Shown here one piece after another: positions 1 through 9,563 of a DNA stretch of 24,651 nt (within the stretch, counting starts at the first letter, position 1; each line of letters opens with the position of its first letter). The notes under the pieces are model-generated. The model was not told where the DNA came from. It was given only the letters and a program-made list of their open reading frames with translations, and searched no databases. This stretch comes from Chara braunii (Eukaryota > Streptophyta > Charophyceae > Charales > Characeae), in the NCBI GenBank assembly GCA_003427395.1, contig BFEA01000159.1, positions 1,130,312-1,154,962 on the forward strand, given 5' to 3'. The position numbers and the translations under genes are program-made.

Positions 1-1610
1 CAGGATCTATGATCCGGGCGAGTGGGGGGGGGGGGGGGGGTATAAACACAACTATCCCAAAGCATGGGACCGTAGACAAAGCCGGTTGGTCATTTTAGTC
101 CGGCATAGGGTTCACCCAACAATATGTAAGTTTTAGGAGCAATTAAGATTAGAGTTAGTAGGTTAGCGGGAGTTAGGAGAGGGTCTGAGGACCAAACCAT
201 AAGGGGGGTGCACGCCCTTAAGCGCGCTTTTCGCCGCCTAGGACCCATAGCAGCTCATCAGAGGGGTTAGCTTAGTAGAGGCTCCTATTAGGAAGGGGTG
301 GGGAAAAAAGGGGAGGGGGCGTGGCATGCCATAGTAGGCGATTAGGGGAGATAGAGTTAGCGAGTCTAACCTGAGTTGTCATGGTCGGTGTCGCAGGAAG
401 GTCAGATATCACCATAGCTGGAGTTGTAGCCCTGTAGCGTACCATTAGCTGATTACAGTGTAAGTGTTGCGTACGACGCACTGTATTGTGTACGACCGAG
501 CCGAGGTACCCGATGCAGCTCGCGAGCAGACGTGCTCGTGCGAGAGAAGCAGAGGGGACTCGTGTTACGGAGAGCTGGGGGCCAGAAAAAGTAGATTCGG
601 TACTTGAGCGATGCAGCAAGAAGATGCGTGCATTTGCGTTCGCAGGCGTATTGGAGGGTGCATAATGCAACATAAGGTATTATATCGGTATGCATGTGAT
701 GATTGTGAAGTGTAGCAAGTCTGAGTGCAACCTGGGATTCGTGGAGGTAGGATGGCGGTGTGTGTAGTAGCTGCGTTTTTTTGGGGGGAAGGTGACGCCA
801 TGCGTGTATGAGGGAGAGTGAAGGTTGATGGTAGGGGTGTTTCTGTGTAGGGGACTGGCATCACTTGTTTTGTTTTTTTGTTGAGGGGTTGTGTCTGATA
901 GCATGCCTAGTGCAGGGGGTCGTTGTAGCCTTGTATCGGCACTGTCCTTGAGTTTAGATTAGAAGGGCGGGGGTGTTTGGTAGTGGACGCATGGGTGTAT
1001 CGTAGGAGGAGGGTCTGCTCTGGGTGTAAGTCATCGTCTGCTAGAGGTGAGCTTTCAGCGTGTCGTGCTCTGGATCTGTCTCGTAGCTTATGCGCCAAGG
1101 CTGTTTCACATCACAGGATTCTTTGGTTTTGTCTTTTTCCGGTTGGCTCGTGTAGCTGTGTGTGTAATGTTTGTTGTAAGCGGGAAGGGTTGGCTATGGA
1201 GGAAGTAGGTAGCGTTGTTTCCTGTTTGTCCTTTATGTGTGGGCGTTGTCCTTTATTGTGGCATTCGCGCCGTTTCGGACTGGTGTTTTCAGCAGGTGTT
1301 GTTTCGACCGTACTGAGTTTCTTCGAAAAATGTGTGGGTTTCGGGGTTTTCAATATGAGTTAATTTCTTTGCTTTTGTTTTATGTGTGTGTCGTCTGCAT
1401 ACTGTCAGGTACTCCCATAACTAGTCAGCGTGTTCTAGTGTGTGTAGTATATCGGTATGCAATTTTTGTAGCTTGTATCGTATTGGTTCGTCGGTGGATG
1501 TTTCGTCTTAAAGGTGTAAGTATGCATTGTAGTATGAAACGGTTATCGAAAGGGCGAATGGTATATTACAATTTCTCAGGGCGTGTTGATGGAGTCCCAG
1601 TACGTTAGTG
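1..1610. other. Region without a recognisable gene (T/G-rich on + strand)
   Basis: No reading frame here resembles a known protein. A run of 17 G lies at 24-40. From about 680 onwards the + strand is strongly T/G-rich with few C and A, and frames of 128 and 123 codons (977-1363 and 1237-1608, both +) are open; they are Cys/Val/Phe/Arg-rich, as expected from translating T/G-rich DNA. Related short phrases recur (TATCGGTATGCA near 685 and 1451), suggesting old duplicated or transposon-derived sequence. It could be a transposon UTR or LTR, but nothing seen proves it. Confidence 0.4.
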
Positions 1611-1903
1611 TATCTATATTTCTAACTGTATTTATTTATTTTAATTTTTTAGTTTTTACTTTTTTTACATTATTTATATTTGTTATTCCTTTTAATATTA
1701 TTAGTAAAAAGTTTTAAATTTTTTATATTATTATTTTTTAATTTTATTATTTTTTTAATTATTCTTTTATTATTTTTTTATTATTATTTTATTATTATTT
1801 TATTATTTTATTTTTTATTATTTTTATAATTATTTTTATAATTATTATTTTTTCATTATTTATTATTTATTATTTTGTGTGTGTGTGTGTGTGTGTGCGT
1901 GTG
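1611..1903. repeat. AT-rich low-complexity block ending in a (GT)n tract
   Basis: From 1611 to 1875 the sequence is almost only T and A, built of TTATT/TTTAT-like steps. It passes into a GT dinucleotide run at about 1876-1903. No gene is present. Such blocks are typical of intergenic plant or algal DNA and could also be a nuclear matrix attachment-like stretch, which is not testable here. Confidence 0.85.
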
Positions 1904-1939
1904 CCGGGGGGAGGGGAGGGATGACCCTTCCCCCTCCAA

Positions 1940-1957
1940 CCAATTAATTAACTAATT

Positions 1958-2005
<48 letters not shown>

Positions 2006-2008
2006 AAA

Positions 2009-2039
<31 letters not shown>

Positions 2040-2040
2040 C
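1940..2040. repeat. (CAAT)n tetranucleotide microsatellite
   Basis: About 20 units of CAAT/AATC, interrupted once near 2002-2012 by an A-rich phrase (AAAAAAACAACC). It starts in a degenerate form (AATTAATTAACTAATTAATC), showing how the repeat grew from AT-rich sequence. Confidence 0.95.
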
Positions 2041-2700
2041 AATAAATTTTTAATTTTTTTTCACACACAAAAAAACACCCCCCTTAAAGTCGTCTTTTTT
2101 AACTTTTTTTTCTTCAAGGGGGTAGGGTCGGGGTTTCGAAACTCTAATCCGCAACCCCCACCCCCAACCCCCTCTCCCCTCGGCGGCGGCGCGGCCGCCA
2201 TGGTCATGACTTTGGCCTCACGACCGCGGAAGCGGGCCGAGGTCGTGTCCGCAGCCACGAGGGATTCGTAGAACCTGGACACTCACGAGCGGTCAGTACA
2301 CTGTTTTGTCCTGATGTCTTTGCTCTTTTCATACTTCTATCATCTTATGCACTTTCCAACACGTTTTGGATCGGTTCATACACAACTGGATATTTCAGAG
2401 GTCAAACTTGGATGTAGCCACTGGAGGACTTTGCTGGTTTTTTTTTTTTTTTTTTTTGGGCATTCTTGTTTTCTTCTAAAGCTTGAAGTCATCAGGAATC
2501 CCTTACTCTCATATGAGCCAATTGATGTGCTTCTTTACGTTTTGCAAGGAACCTGGATAAATATAGTCACCTTGGGATATAATAGTTTTTTTGTTATGTA
2601 ATATACCTAATTAATCATGTATAATAATAATAATATATAATATCTAACAATAATAATAACAATAATATATATATATATAAATTTATTATATGAGATACAA
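2041..2700. other. Gene-free stretch: CpG-rich patch, T-run and AT microsatellite
   Basis: A CpG-rich patch at about 2180-2290 contains an ATG at 2199 in a strong Kozak-like context, but it opens only about 23 codons. A run of 20 T lies at 2438-2457. From about 2617 to 2690 there is an (AAT)/(AT) microsatellite. A 95-codon + frame at 2314-2601 crosses the T-run (a poly-Phe segment) and looks like chance. Confidence 0.6.
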
Positions 2701-3172
2701 TTTACTGGTCTATCTCGGTCCGTAAGCTGTTGAACTGTTGAAATACAGACCCTCTAGTGGAAGTAAATGAGTAAAATGTAATAAACCCAGTCAAATGAGA
2801 AGCTCAAACATGTCGTGTTGCAAATCTGACTCAGCGCAATAATGTTGTCTCCAAAAATCGATTATACATCCAAGTCATAGTACATGAAATCTCTCAGCAT
2901 TGTGTCTGTTTCAAGCATTATTGTCACTTCTTGCCCTGACGACCTTGGTGACCCTAACTTAACCACTAGAGTTGGATTGCCCTCAACTACCGGAACCACA
3001 TTTGGAACCACTTGGAACTCTTCCTATTTTTTTTACTGCCACATATCTTATCCATCTACAGTCAAAACTTCGTTCCTTTTTTCGGACTCTTCATCGTCAT
3101 GACAATCCAGGGCTACGAGCAAACTATTCATATAACTTCATAATCAACGGCGGAGGAAATGTGATAGGACAC
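2701..3172. other. Gene-free stretch, nothing recognised
   Basis: Moderately complex sequence without a protein-like frame I can name. If the weak minus-strand exon at 3173-3364 is real, part of this stretch would be its first intron and later exons, but no convincing second exon was found. Confidence 0.4.
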
Positions 3173-3364
3173 TCACCCAGGTTGCAAGACAACATCGGCA
3201 CTCCTCGCAGTCCCTTTGCCTTGGCCGACCACAGTATAGGTCATTGGAGTCTGACCGGTCAACATAGTTCGTGAAGCCTCCAGTGTCGTGCCCTCCAGCG
3301 CACGTTTACTTGCTGCACTCATCACATACACGAAACTGCGCGCACATAGCCAGCAAGGTCGCAT
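3173..3364 (-). CDS. Possible first coding exon of an unrecognised gene
   Basis: A minus-strand open frame of 63 codons begins at an ATG at 3364 (a second in-frame ATG lies at 3322) and runs to a Pro-Gly codon pair followed directly by GTGAGT, a consensus-like splice donor. Its composition is ordinary, unlike the low-complexity frames nearby, with a segment reading TYTVVGQGKGTARSADVVLQ. Upstream on the same strand, a TATA-like AT-rich patch lies around 3520-3540, a plausible promoter distance. I do not recognise the protein and found no second exon, so this could equally be chance or a transposon fragment. Confidence 0.18.
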   Translation of the reverse strand: MRPCWLCARSFVYVMSAASKRALEGTTLEASRTMLTGQTPMTYTVVGQGKGTARSADVVLQPG

Positions 3365-3582
3365 TCAGGCCGAGTCATTTCCCCTCGCTTGATTTCGGAG
3401 AAACGGTCCCGCCCGCCCTCGATTTTTCCACGGTGTGCGGGAATGAGGCCCATCTCCCCGACTCACTTCTAAGCGATCTGACATCATAAGTGAACTTCCT
3501 CTTTCCTATTTTATCTAGATCGATATAGTATATTATCCAGTAACCCCGAGAAGAGAATAAGAAGCAGGGGGGGAAAAAAAAA

Positions 3583-4525
3583 TGGGAGGGAAAGGAGGAG
3601 GAAACTCAGGAGAGTCCCATGTTAATCAATAGCGCAGTAGTCGTCTCCTCTTGCCCACTTCCTACTCGGGCATCTCCCACTATCGCCAACTCAGCAAATA
3701 GGTACATTAACTACTCGGACGATCTCCGACATGTACTTGTGCAGGTCACATCAATGCGCCCATCCTCAGTTCACGTCAGCAGCAGCTAACAAGGATGGCA
3801 CAAGTCCACTTGGAGATGAGCATCAGATCACACTCCACGTCACAGACTCACAGGTAAGTTCAGGTAAGCTTTCCCTCATCACACACGCCAACTTCACAGT
3901 CCAGATCCTCCTCCTCCTCGCCTCCTCTCCTACCAAGGTCCACTCCATGCAGCTATGGCCGCAACAACTTAATCTCCCTGCTGGTTGGCGCCCGAACTCA
4001 GACATTGGTGTCAGCGTAAAGCTCGTGTAGCCTTATGTTGTCGTACCAACATCAAGCCAGTGCAAGGCGGAATGATATCTAGCAAGGGCTGGGTCAACTT
4101 TATATCGTTGAACAACCTCCTGTCTTCTCTGGTAGATGGTCCAGATGAAACAACAGCTGATGGCTTGGATGAAGTGCAGTCCCAGTTCCCTTTGTGTCCC
4201 AGTCGGACTGGAATCTTCTGGATACCTACAGACAACCAAAGATGTGCATCTGATCGACGGTCGTGGCTGACCAACGGGTTGACTTTGACCTTTGGGCCTA
4301 GAATCCCATGTTGGGGTTATTTGTTGACTTTCTCGAAGCCAACTGTTGCACGGAGGACCTTTATACGTTGTTTTTTACCCTACCCAAGATACCCATTGAC
4401 CTTAGGCCTTAGCACTGACGTTCCTCAGACTTAGGGCACAACATTTGACCCATGTTTCGGACCTTTGACCAACAGTTACGACTCATGGTCTGCGTCAACA
4501 CAGATTCATAACTTGGGGTATTGCA
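3583..4525 (-). repeat. 3' LTR of the chromovirus (left copy)
   Basis: This segment aligns along its whole length with 6507-7429. Shared landmarks include AATCAATAGCGCAGTAG near 3625 and 6540, the long GGTCCAGATGAAACA phrase near 4138 and 7043, and the terminal CTTGGGGTATT at 4512 and 7418. Divergence is clear by eye (many substitutions and several indels), so the insertion is old. Open frames in both copies on both strands are by-products of the repeat, not genes. Confidence 0.78.
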
Positions 4526-5183
4526 TTTTACTTGATTTTCGAGTTCCATCACAAAAAAAATTCTTTAAGCTATGGTTTTCTAACTTTTCTTCTAAGTCGC
4601 GTGCATAGGCTGCGATAATATCGGGTGCATTTGGTAAAAGTTCTCGTTTGCTAACCCATATGGATTCATACTCAGGTTGGGTTTTGAACTTTACCTTGTA
4701 TTGCTTTTGTGGTCTTCCTCTGCCACTTGTGGAGAAGTACCCATATCTCAGTATTCTTTCAACTTCATAACCTCCGTCCATGGAGGGTGAAAATATGGAT
4801 GGTCTGTTAGGAAAATATTGGCCTTCGACATAGGGTAGAAGTTTAGAAGCACGAAAGACATAATAAGTCTTTAGGTGTGGGGTTACGTCAACTCGATATG
4901 ATGGTCCATCTGTGTCCCCTACCACCTTAAGAATTTTTCAGGGTCTATAGTAGACAAGCAACAATTTTTGTAACATTCCTTCTTCAAGGGAGAACTCCTT
5001 AGATTTTACCCAGACCAGAGCACCTTCTTTGAACTGCGCTGGTTTTCGATGTTTGTTTGCTTCTTTAATCATCTCGATTTGAGTTTTTATTATATTCTTC
5101 TTTACTTTAGCAATATCTTGTTTATGTAGAATTGCAAATTCTCTCGTACCTGGGGGCACCCGTTGGACTTGTTCTCTGGTCAA
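4506..5183 (-). pseudogene. Integrase C-terminal region plus chromodomain, broken by a stop
   Basis: Reading on minus from 5183, an 81-codon segment carries the typical integrase C-terminal sequence (an A/H/KHRKPAQFKEGALVWVKSK region). An in-frame TGA at about 4938-4940 interrupts it, after which the same frame continues: a linker resembling ILKVVGDTDGPSYRVDVTPH, then a chromodomain (about 4580-4760) with YEVERIL, a YKVKFKT strand, a conserved Trp in ESIWVS and a NAPDIIAAYARDLE helix. In related elements this domain binds methylated histones and guides insertion into heterochromatin. A substitution to Phe at the usual VKW Trp position and the stop codon indicate a dead copy. Confidence 0.8.
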
Positions 5184-5199
5184 AGCATCAATAGGGCAC

Positions 5200-5910
5200 C
5201 TAGACTTCCAACCTTTGTGTCATGCATTGGGCGACGAGCGTCCTATCAGTGATAATGTGAACATTGTTGGTATATGCGCTAACAATCTTAGGCAAGTTCT
5301 CATCCCAAAGATTCCTAATCAATCTTGTCAGGCTGAACATTATCGAAACATACATGCGCAAAAGTTGTTGGCACAGTGGATTCATCTTTTTAATTTGTCC
5401 ATTGTTTCAGGGTATCTCCCTGACGACATGGTGAACCGAGTGTCATAACTTCGTACAAGTTTTTGTCACTAGTGGCATGTGAATCTGACATCTCGATTAG
5501 ATACGATAATTTTCAGGATTCCATATTAAAAAAATCATCACATCTAGAACTCTTACATGACGAGTTATATCTTGGCTTCAACTGGTAAAGGAATGAACAT
5601 GACATACTTGGAGAATCTGTCAACAATCACCATCACCTGACATTCGCGTTTTGGTTTTTTGTGAGACTTATAAAGTCGATGGAGATGGACTCACCTGATT
5701 CACTTGGAATAGGTAGTGGTATGAGTAATCCCAGAGGATTCTCATGAGACGATCTGTTTCTCTGACAGACAAAACAAGTTCTGACATATGTTAGTACATC
5801 CTTTTTTTATTCCTTTCCACTCAAAAAACTCACGTGTGTTAGCAAACGTCTTCTTAAACCTAAAGTGACCCTCCACATCATGACATTCCTCAATAATCAC
5901 ACTTGTAATT
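5200..5910 (-). pseudogene. Integrase zinc-binding and catalytic core remnant
   Basis: On minus from about 5910 the translation gives an HHCC-type zinc-binding region: an ECHDVEGHFRFKKTF stretch with the His pair, then TYVRTCFVCQRNR with the Cys pair, followed by GLLIPLPIPSESGESISIDF, which matches the start of the Ty3/gypsy integrase core. Just after this the frame shifts (the VDRFSKY-like segment is in another frame) and stops appear. A later segment at 5385-5200 keeps the LIRNLWDENLPKIVSAYTNN-like end of the core. The catalytic D,D,E triad is therefore not in one frame and the enzyme cannot be made. Confidence 0.75.
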
Positions 5911-6016
5911 TCTTCTTTACGAGGAACACAATTTTTTCTTTGATAGGATCAATAAAGAAGAGTATGCCATCAGACAAACGGTACTCAGGAAAGAGTTCGG
6001 GATTTTTTCGTAGGGT

Positions 6017-6506
6017 CTAAATGATAGGAATCCAAATGGGGGTCCTAGCATACCCTTTTCGAATCTGGTCTTTTAACTCAGTTCCGATGTTAAGGGAGGT
6101 AACAATTGTTTCAAAGAAATCAGAACGTATAGACACAACATTCGCAAAACCATTAGATTTTCCTTTTATAGTTTTTAACTCGAAGTCACAGGTGTCAATG
6201 AATGCAGACCATCTTACAAACTTGTCAGATAATTGAGGTTGCGTTTTTATCTGCTTCAAGGTCAAGTATCTGAGTAGACTCTGAAGTGTCTTTCGAGCAA
6301 GGAGTGCTTCCGAGTGTCCATCACTTCAACTAAGGCATACAACTCTCTTTCATATGTGGAGTTATCTATTTTATCTGATGGTAGGCACCTAGAACATGAA
6401 CTGGACAGGTCTATAACCTTTGTCATCATCTTGTTGTAGCAACCCCAATCCCATATTGACAAGCGTCAGTCGTGACAATCAAGGGAAGAGACAGATAGTC
6501 ACAGAT
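6017..6506 (-). pseudogene. RNase H remnant of the retrotransposon
   Basis: From about 6505 on minus, SLPLIVTTDACQYGIGVA contains the first catalytic Asp region of Ty3/gypsy RNase H. A frame change follows, then STYERELYALVEVM (the conserved glutamate helix) and HFRVYSDT in one frame ending near 6262. A further frameshift leads to LSDKFVRWSAFIDTCDFELK and a KGKSNGFANVVSIR end, corresponding to the usual RW..L..Y.F.I and KGK.N..AD.LSR motifs. At least two frameshifts are needed to read through. Confidence 0.8.
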
Positions 6507-7429
6507 TGGAGGGGAAGGAGGAGGAGAGTTTCGTGTGAATCAATAGCGCAGTAGTTCTCTCGTCTTGCCCACTTCCTCCTCGGGCATCTCCCACTATCGT
6601 CAAATCAGCAAGTCAGTACTACTCTGACGATCTCTTACATGTACTTGTGCATGTCACATCAATGCGCCCATCATCAGTCCACGTCAGCAGAAACTACAGG
6701 TCCACTTGGAGATGAGCAACAGATCACACTCCACGTTATAAGTAAGTCTAGGTAAGCTTCCCCTCATCACACACGCCAACTTCACAGTCCAGATCATCCT
6801 TCTCCTCGCCTCCTAGACTCCTTTGCTACCAAGGTCTACTTCACTCGGCTATGGCCGCAACAACGTAATCTCTCTCCTGGTTGGTGCCCAAACTTAACAC
6901 TCGCGCTAGCATAAAGCTCTCGTAGCCTTACATTGTCGAACTAGCATCAAGCCAGTGCAAGACGAAATGATTTTTCGCATGCGCTGGGTCATCTTTATAT
7001 GGTTGACTCACGTTGACCAGCCTTTGGTCGTCTCTGGTCGACGGTCCAGATGAAACAGCAGCCGATGGCCTGGATGCAGCGCAGTCCCAGGTCCCTTTGT
7101 GTTGCAGTCGGACTGGAATCTTCTGGATATGTGTAGACAAACAAAGATGTATATCTGATCAACGGTTGTGGCTGACCAGCTGGTTTACTTTGACTTCTGG
7201 GCCTGGAATTCCGTGTTGGGGTTGACTGTTGGCTTTCTGGAAGTCAACTGTTGCACGAAGGGCCTCTGAATGCTGTCTTTGACCCTACCCAGGGTACCTA
7301 CCGGCCTTAGGCCTTAGCCCTGGAGTTCCTTAGACTTAGGGCACGACTTTTGACCCATGTTTCGGGCCTTTGACCAACAGTTACGAGCCCTGGCCGGCGT
7401 CTACGCAGATTCTGAACTTGGGGTATTCA
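6507..7429 (-). repeat. 5' LTR of the chromovirus (right copy)
   Basis: This is the right-hand partner of 3583-4525. For the minus-strand element it is the 5' LTR and would carry the promoter. Its inner edge at 6507 abuts RNase H coding sequence directly instead of a tRNA primer binding site, so the internal deletion begins exactly, or nearly exactly, at the LTR boundary. Confidence 0.78.
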
Positions 7430-7693
7430 AGGTGTTGCAAAAAATACTACACCTAATTTTGTATGGGACTGGGTCGCCGGGCTTTTATAAAGACATTGTT
7501 CGTTTAAAATTAAAAATAATTAAAAAATAATTTAAAAAAAACTACAATTCCTTCTTTTTTTCCCTTTTTTCTTTTTTTTGACTACATTTCTGAATACCCC
7601 GGTCTGTTGCACGATGGGAAAAAAAAAAAAAAAAAAAAAAACACTGTGGTCTCTTCACTAAGGGTTCCACGAGTACCATCACCCTCAAGCGCT
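7430..7693. other. Gene-free stretch with T-rich tract and A23 run
   Basis: After the LTR the sequence is AT-rich, with a T-rich tract around 7551-7580 and a run of about 23 A at 7619-7641. No coding signal is seen. Frames crossing the A-run (poly-Lys or poly-Phe) are artefacts of the homopolymer. Confidence 0.6.
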
Positions 7694-7945
7694 GGCTGCG
7701 CCGGTTCATTTGCTCTCCCTACGAATGAACTCAGTCTGACTGGCTGTGCCGGTTCACTTTCTTCGAAAACGAAAGAACTCGTATTCATGTATTCATATAT
7801 TAAGTGGCTGCGCCGGGTCACGTTCTCCAAATAACGAATGTCTTCGCACTGAGTAGCTGCGCCGATTCATTTTCTCCGAATATCCAATGCGTTCATACTC
7901 ACATGCTGCGCAGGTTCATCTTCTTCGACTACGAATGAAGTCATA
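7694..7945. repeat. Degenerate ~49-bp tandem repeat, five units
   Basis: The phrase GGCTGCGCCGGTTCATTTTC, followed by TCCGAAnnACGAATG(A), recurs at about 7694, 7742, 7806, 7855 and 7904. The spacing is 48, 64, 49 and 49 bp; the long step contains an extra TATTCATGTATTCATA-like insertion. Several units carry a short internal inverted repeat (GTTCATT...AATGAAC in the first). Units differ at many sites, so the array is old. Confidence 0.8.
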
Positions 7946-8159
7946 TTGATAACGGTGAATGCACACGAAAAAGTGGAAGAAGAAAGACCCCATCCCACAG
8001 ACTGCATGCTGCCCCCTGAGATGTTTTCTTTCCTGCCGGCTTACGCTAAGTCGCCACGCGGAAGTGATTGTCTTCGTTTCTCGTTTCGTTGTGGGCGTCA
8101 TGTCATGTCAGGCAACGGTTCGTGCTCCTGGAGTCGCGGAGGCGACGTCCCGGTTCCAC

Positions 8160-8425
8160 GAATAAGCCTCGCTCCACTACTCTCCACATGCATAAATGGG
8201 CCTCGCTGCACTACTCTTGAAATGAACAAAAAACAAAAATCATGTCGCTGTATCTTTCCATGTTCTAGCGGAAGATTCACTCTCGTTTTGCACCTTTCGA
8301 GAGTAGTGCAGCGAGGCCCAAAAGTCAATAAATATTGCGATGTATTACGTATATTCCCATGTTCTGCAAGAAAATTCGTTCTCATTTTGCACATTTGGTG
8401 AGGTGTATGCAGCGAGGCCCATTTG
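8160..8425. repeat. Inverted and direct repeats around a GGGCCTCGCTGCACTACTC motif
   Basis: A perfect 21-bp inverted repeat lies at 8197-8217 and 8300-8320 (TGGGCCTCGCTGCACTACTC plus one T, and its complement), with an 82-nt loop. A direct near-copy of the left arm sits upstream at about 8165-8183, and a degenerate copy of the right arm at about 8399-8421. The blocks 8250-8319 and 8349-8418 are also diverged tandem copies (both contain a CCATGTTCT...TCGTTTTGCAC-like order). The structure may be a decayed foldback transposon. No coding content is evident. Confidence 0.8.
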
Positions 8426-8820
8426 CCGTCGGTCTCTGTTATCTGCGGTCAAAAGACATCAGTGTGACAGTGAATCGCTTCAAGTGGGACCTTCGCCCGG
8501 CGGTTCTGAGCCAATCAATTGACTTTGGCCTTGACCTTGACCTCTGTTTTTTTTTTTTTTTAAGTCCAGGGTGTTGAAGAGGTTGGCTTCTGGACCCACG
8601 GGCCATGACAGGTACCTTTCAGCAGTCAACCGTCGGGATCAACCCACCCCTCCCCCCTCCCTCCCAACCTCAGGGCTATATTCTCACAGGCACATCCCTT
8701 ACTTTTCCTCCGTCGCGCCTCAATACAAGGACCATCACCATCACCCAACCCCCGGCCAGGTGGACGGGGTGAGACCGCAATAACTGTTGTAGACACTACC
8801 TTGGTAGGGCTAATCAAACC
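8426..8820. other. Gene-free stretch
   Basis: Ordinary-complexity sequence with a T17-like run near 8547-8562 and a C-rich patch at 8642-8665. No protein-like frame was recognised. It may include distal upstream sequence of the DOMON/b561 gene. Confidence 0.4.
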
Positions 8821-8821
8821 T

Positions 8822-8985
8822 TGGCCCTGACCAAGACCTTGAGAGCTTCTGTCCGTACTGTATATAGGGCAGCGCGACACCGGATCTTAACCTCGACTCT
8901 GATCTTGACCAAGAGCTTGCGAGCGCTTGTCGCTAATATGTATAGCGTAGCGCGGCAGTTCGATGAGGTGAGGATTGAGCGTGCA
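8822..8985. repeat. Diverged ~80-bp tandem duplication with TATA-like phrases
   Basis: Two diverged copies of a segment (about 8828-8890 and 8908-8970) each run CCAAGAnCTTGnGAGC, then TGTATA, then GCGCGRCA. The first holds TATATAGG at about 8861 and the second ATATGTATAG at about 8936. They lie about 600-700 bp upstream of the DOMON/b561 start codon, so a promoter role is possible but unproven. Confidence 0.55.
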
Positions 8986-9126
8986 CTTAGCGCGGTACCG
9001 CGACACAATATTGATTTGAATAATATCGGATCAATTACAGCGTGATTACTGCTCTAACGGTAGGCAGTACTGCTAGAAGCCGTCCACTTGGTGATCGGAA
9101 GATGGTGGCTGTGTCGCATTACTGTA

Positions 9127-9274
9127 ATGTCATGCGGAGTGGGAGGCGATTTTCGAGAAAACCTCGCGTCGCATTCTGACGTGCGTATTGTACTCAATCG
9201 CTTATTGGCAGAGGAGGGGTGTGCGGGCCGAGGGCAGGAAAAGACTGCAGGGAGACGGCAGGCAGATACACAGG

Positions 9275-9341
<67 letters not shown>

Positions 9342-9563
9342 GAGGAGGAGGAGGACAGGTCGGAGAAGGCTTCATGAAGCTGCAGCTTGCACAGTGACCC
9401 TTGTTTATCGGAGAGATCACTCGGCTCTGCTTCCTCTGCTCGAAAGCGAATTGTCGACTGCCACCCAATACCGCGAATTGCAGTACGTCAGACTAGACGC
9501 CTGCGGAATTGGTGATCAAGTCGGGATCAGTGCGTGGTGACGACCGCCCTCCGCGGAAGAAAG
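9127..9563 (+). promoter_or_regulatory. Putative 5' leader of the DOMON/b561 gene, with (GA)n tract and upstream frame
   Basis: A (GA)29-like dinucleotide tract at 9281-9338 followed by (GGA)n to 9353 lies about 230 bp before the gene's ATG. GA/CT tracts near plant transcription starts are known binding sites for GAGA-binding BASIC PENTACYSTEINE proteins, so a regulatory role is reasonable but inferred. An open frame from an ATG at 9127 ends in TGA at 9538-9540, 23 bp before the gene's ATG; it translates the tract as Arg-Glu repeats. If the transcript starts upstream of 9127, this long uORF would reduce translation of the main frame. I do not consider it a protein gene. Confidence 0.35.

Larger units (their letters stand above)
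3583..7429 (-). mobile_element. Truncated Ty3/gypsy LTR retrotransposon (chromovirus)
   Basis: Two direct repeats of about 0.93 kb (3583-4525 and 6507-7429) enclose about 2 kb coding, on the minus strand, for RNase H, integrase and a C-terminal chromodomain in the Ty3/gypsy order. The chromodomain after the integrase identifies the chromovirus lineage. In element orientation both repeats begin TG..AATACCCCAAG and end ..CCA, as LTRs do. Gag, protease and nearly all of the RT are absent: RNase H sequence reads in frame right up to the 5' LTR edge at 6507, so a deletion removed the primer binding site through RT. A degenerate purine-rich tract precedes the 3' LTR (about 4526-4548, reading on minus). 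No 5-bp target duplication is visible at the outer ends. Stops and frameshifts show it is inactive. Confidence 0.82.

Noticed and set aside
977-1608. Two overlapping + frames of 128 and 123 codons
   Set aside because: Both follow from T/G-rich composition, have no recognisable domain and overlap in different frames.
2191-2203. GCGGCCGCCATGG, resembling NotI-NcoI cloning-vector sequence
   Set aside because: Flanks show no vector sequence and continue as GC-rich genomic DNA; likely chance in a CGG repeat.
3986-3997. TGGCGCCCGAAC, identical to the start of a tRNA-Lys-type retroviral primer binding site, with a purine tract at 3561-3582 just before the LTR edge
   Set aside because: It lies inside the LTR and on the + strand, whereas the element codes on minus; the second LTR copy has lost it (TGGTGCCCAAAC) and has no matching purine tract. 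Best explained by chance.
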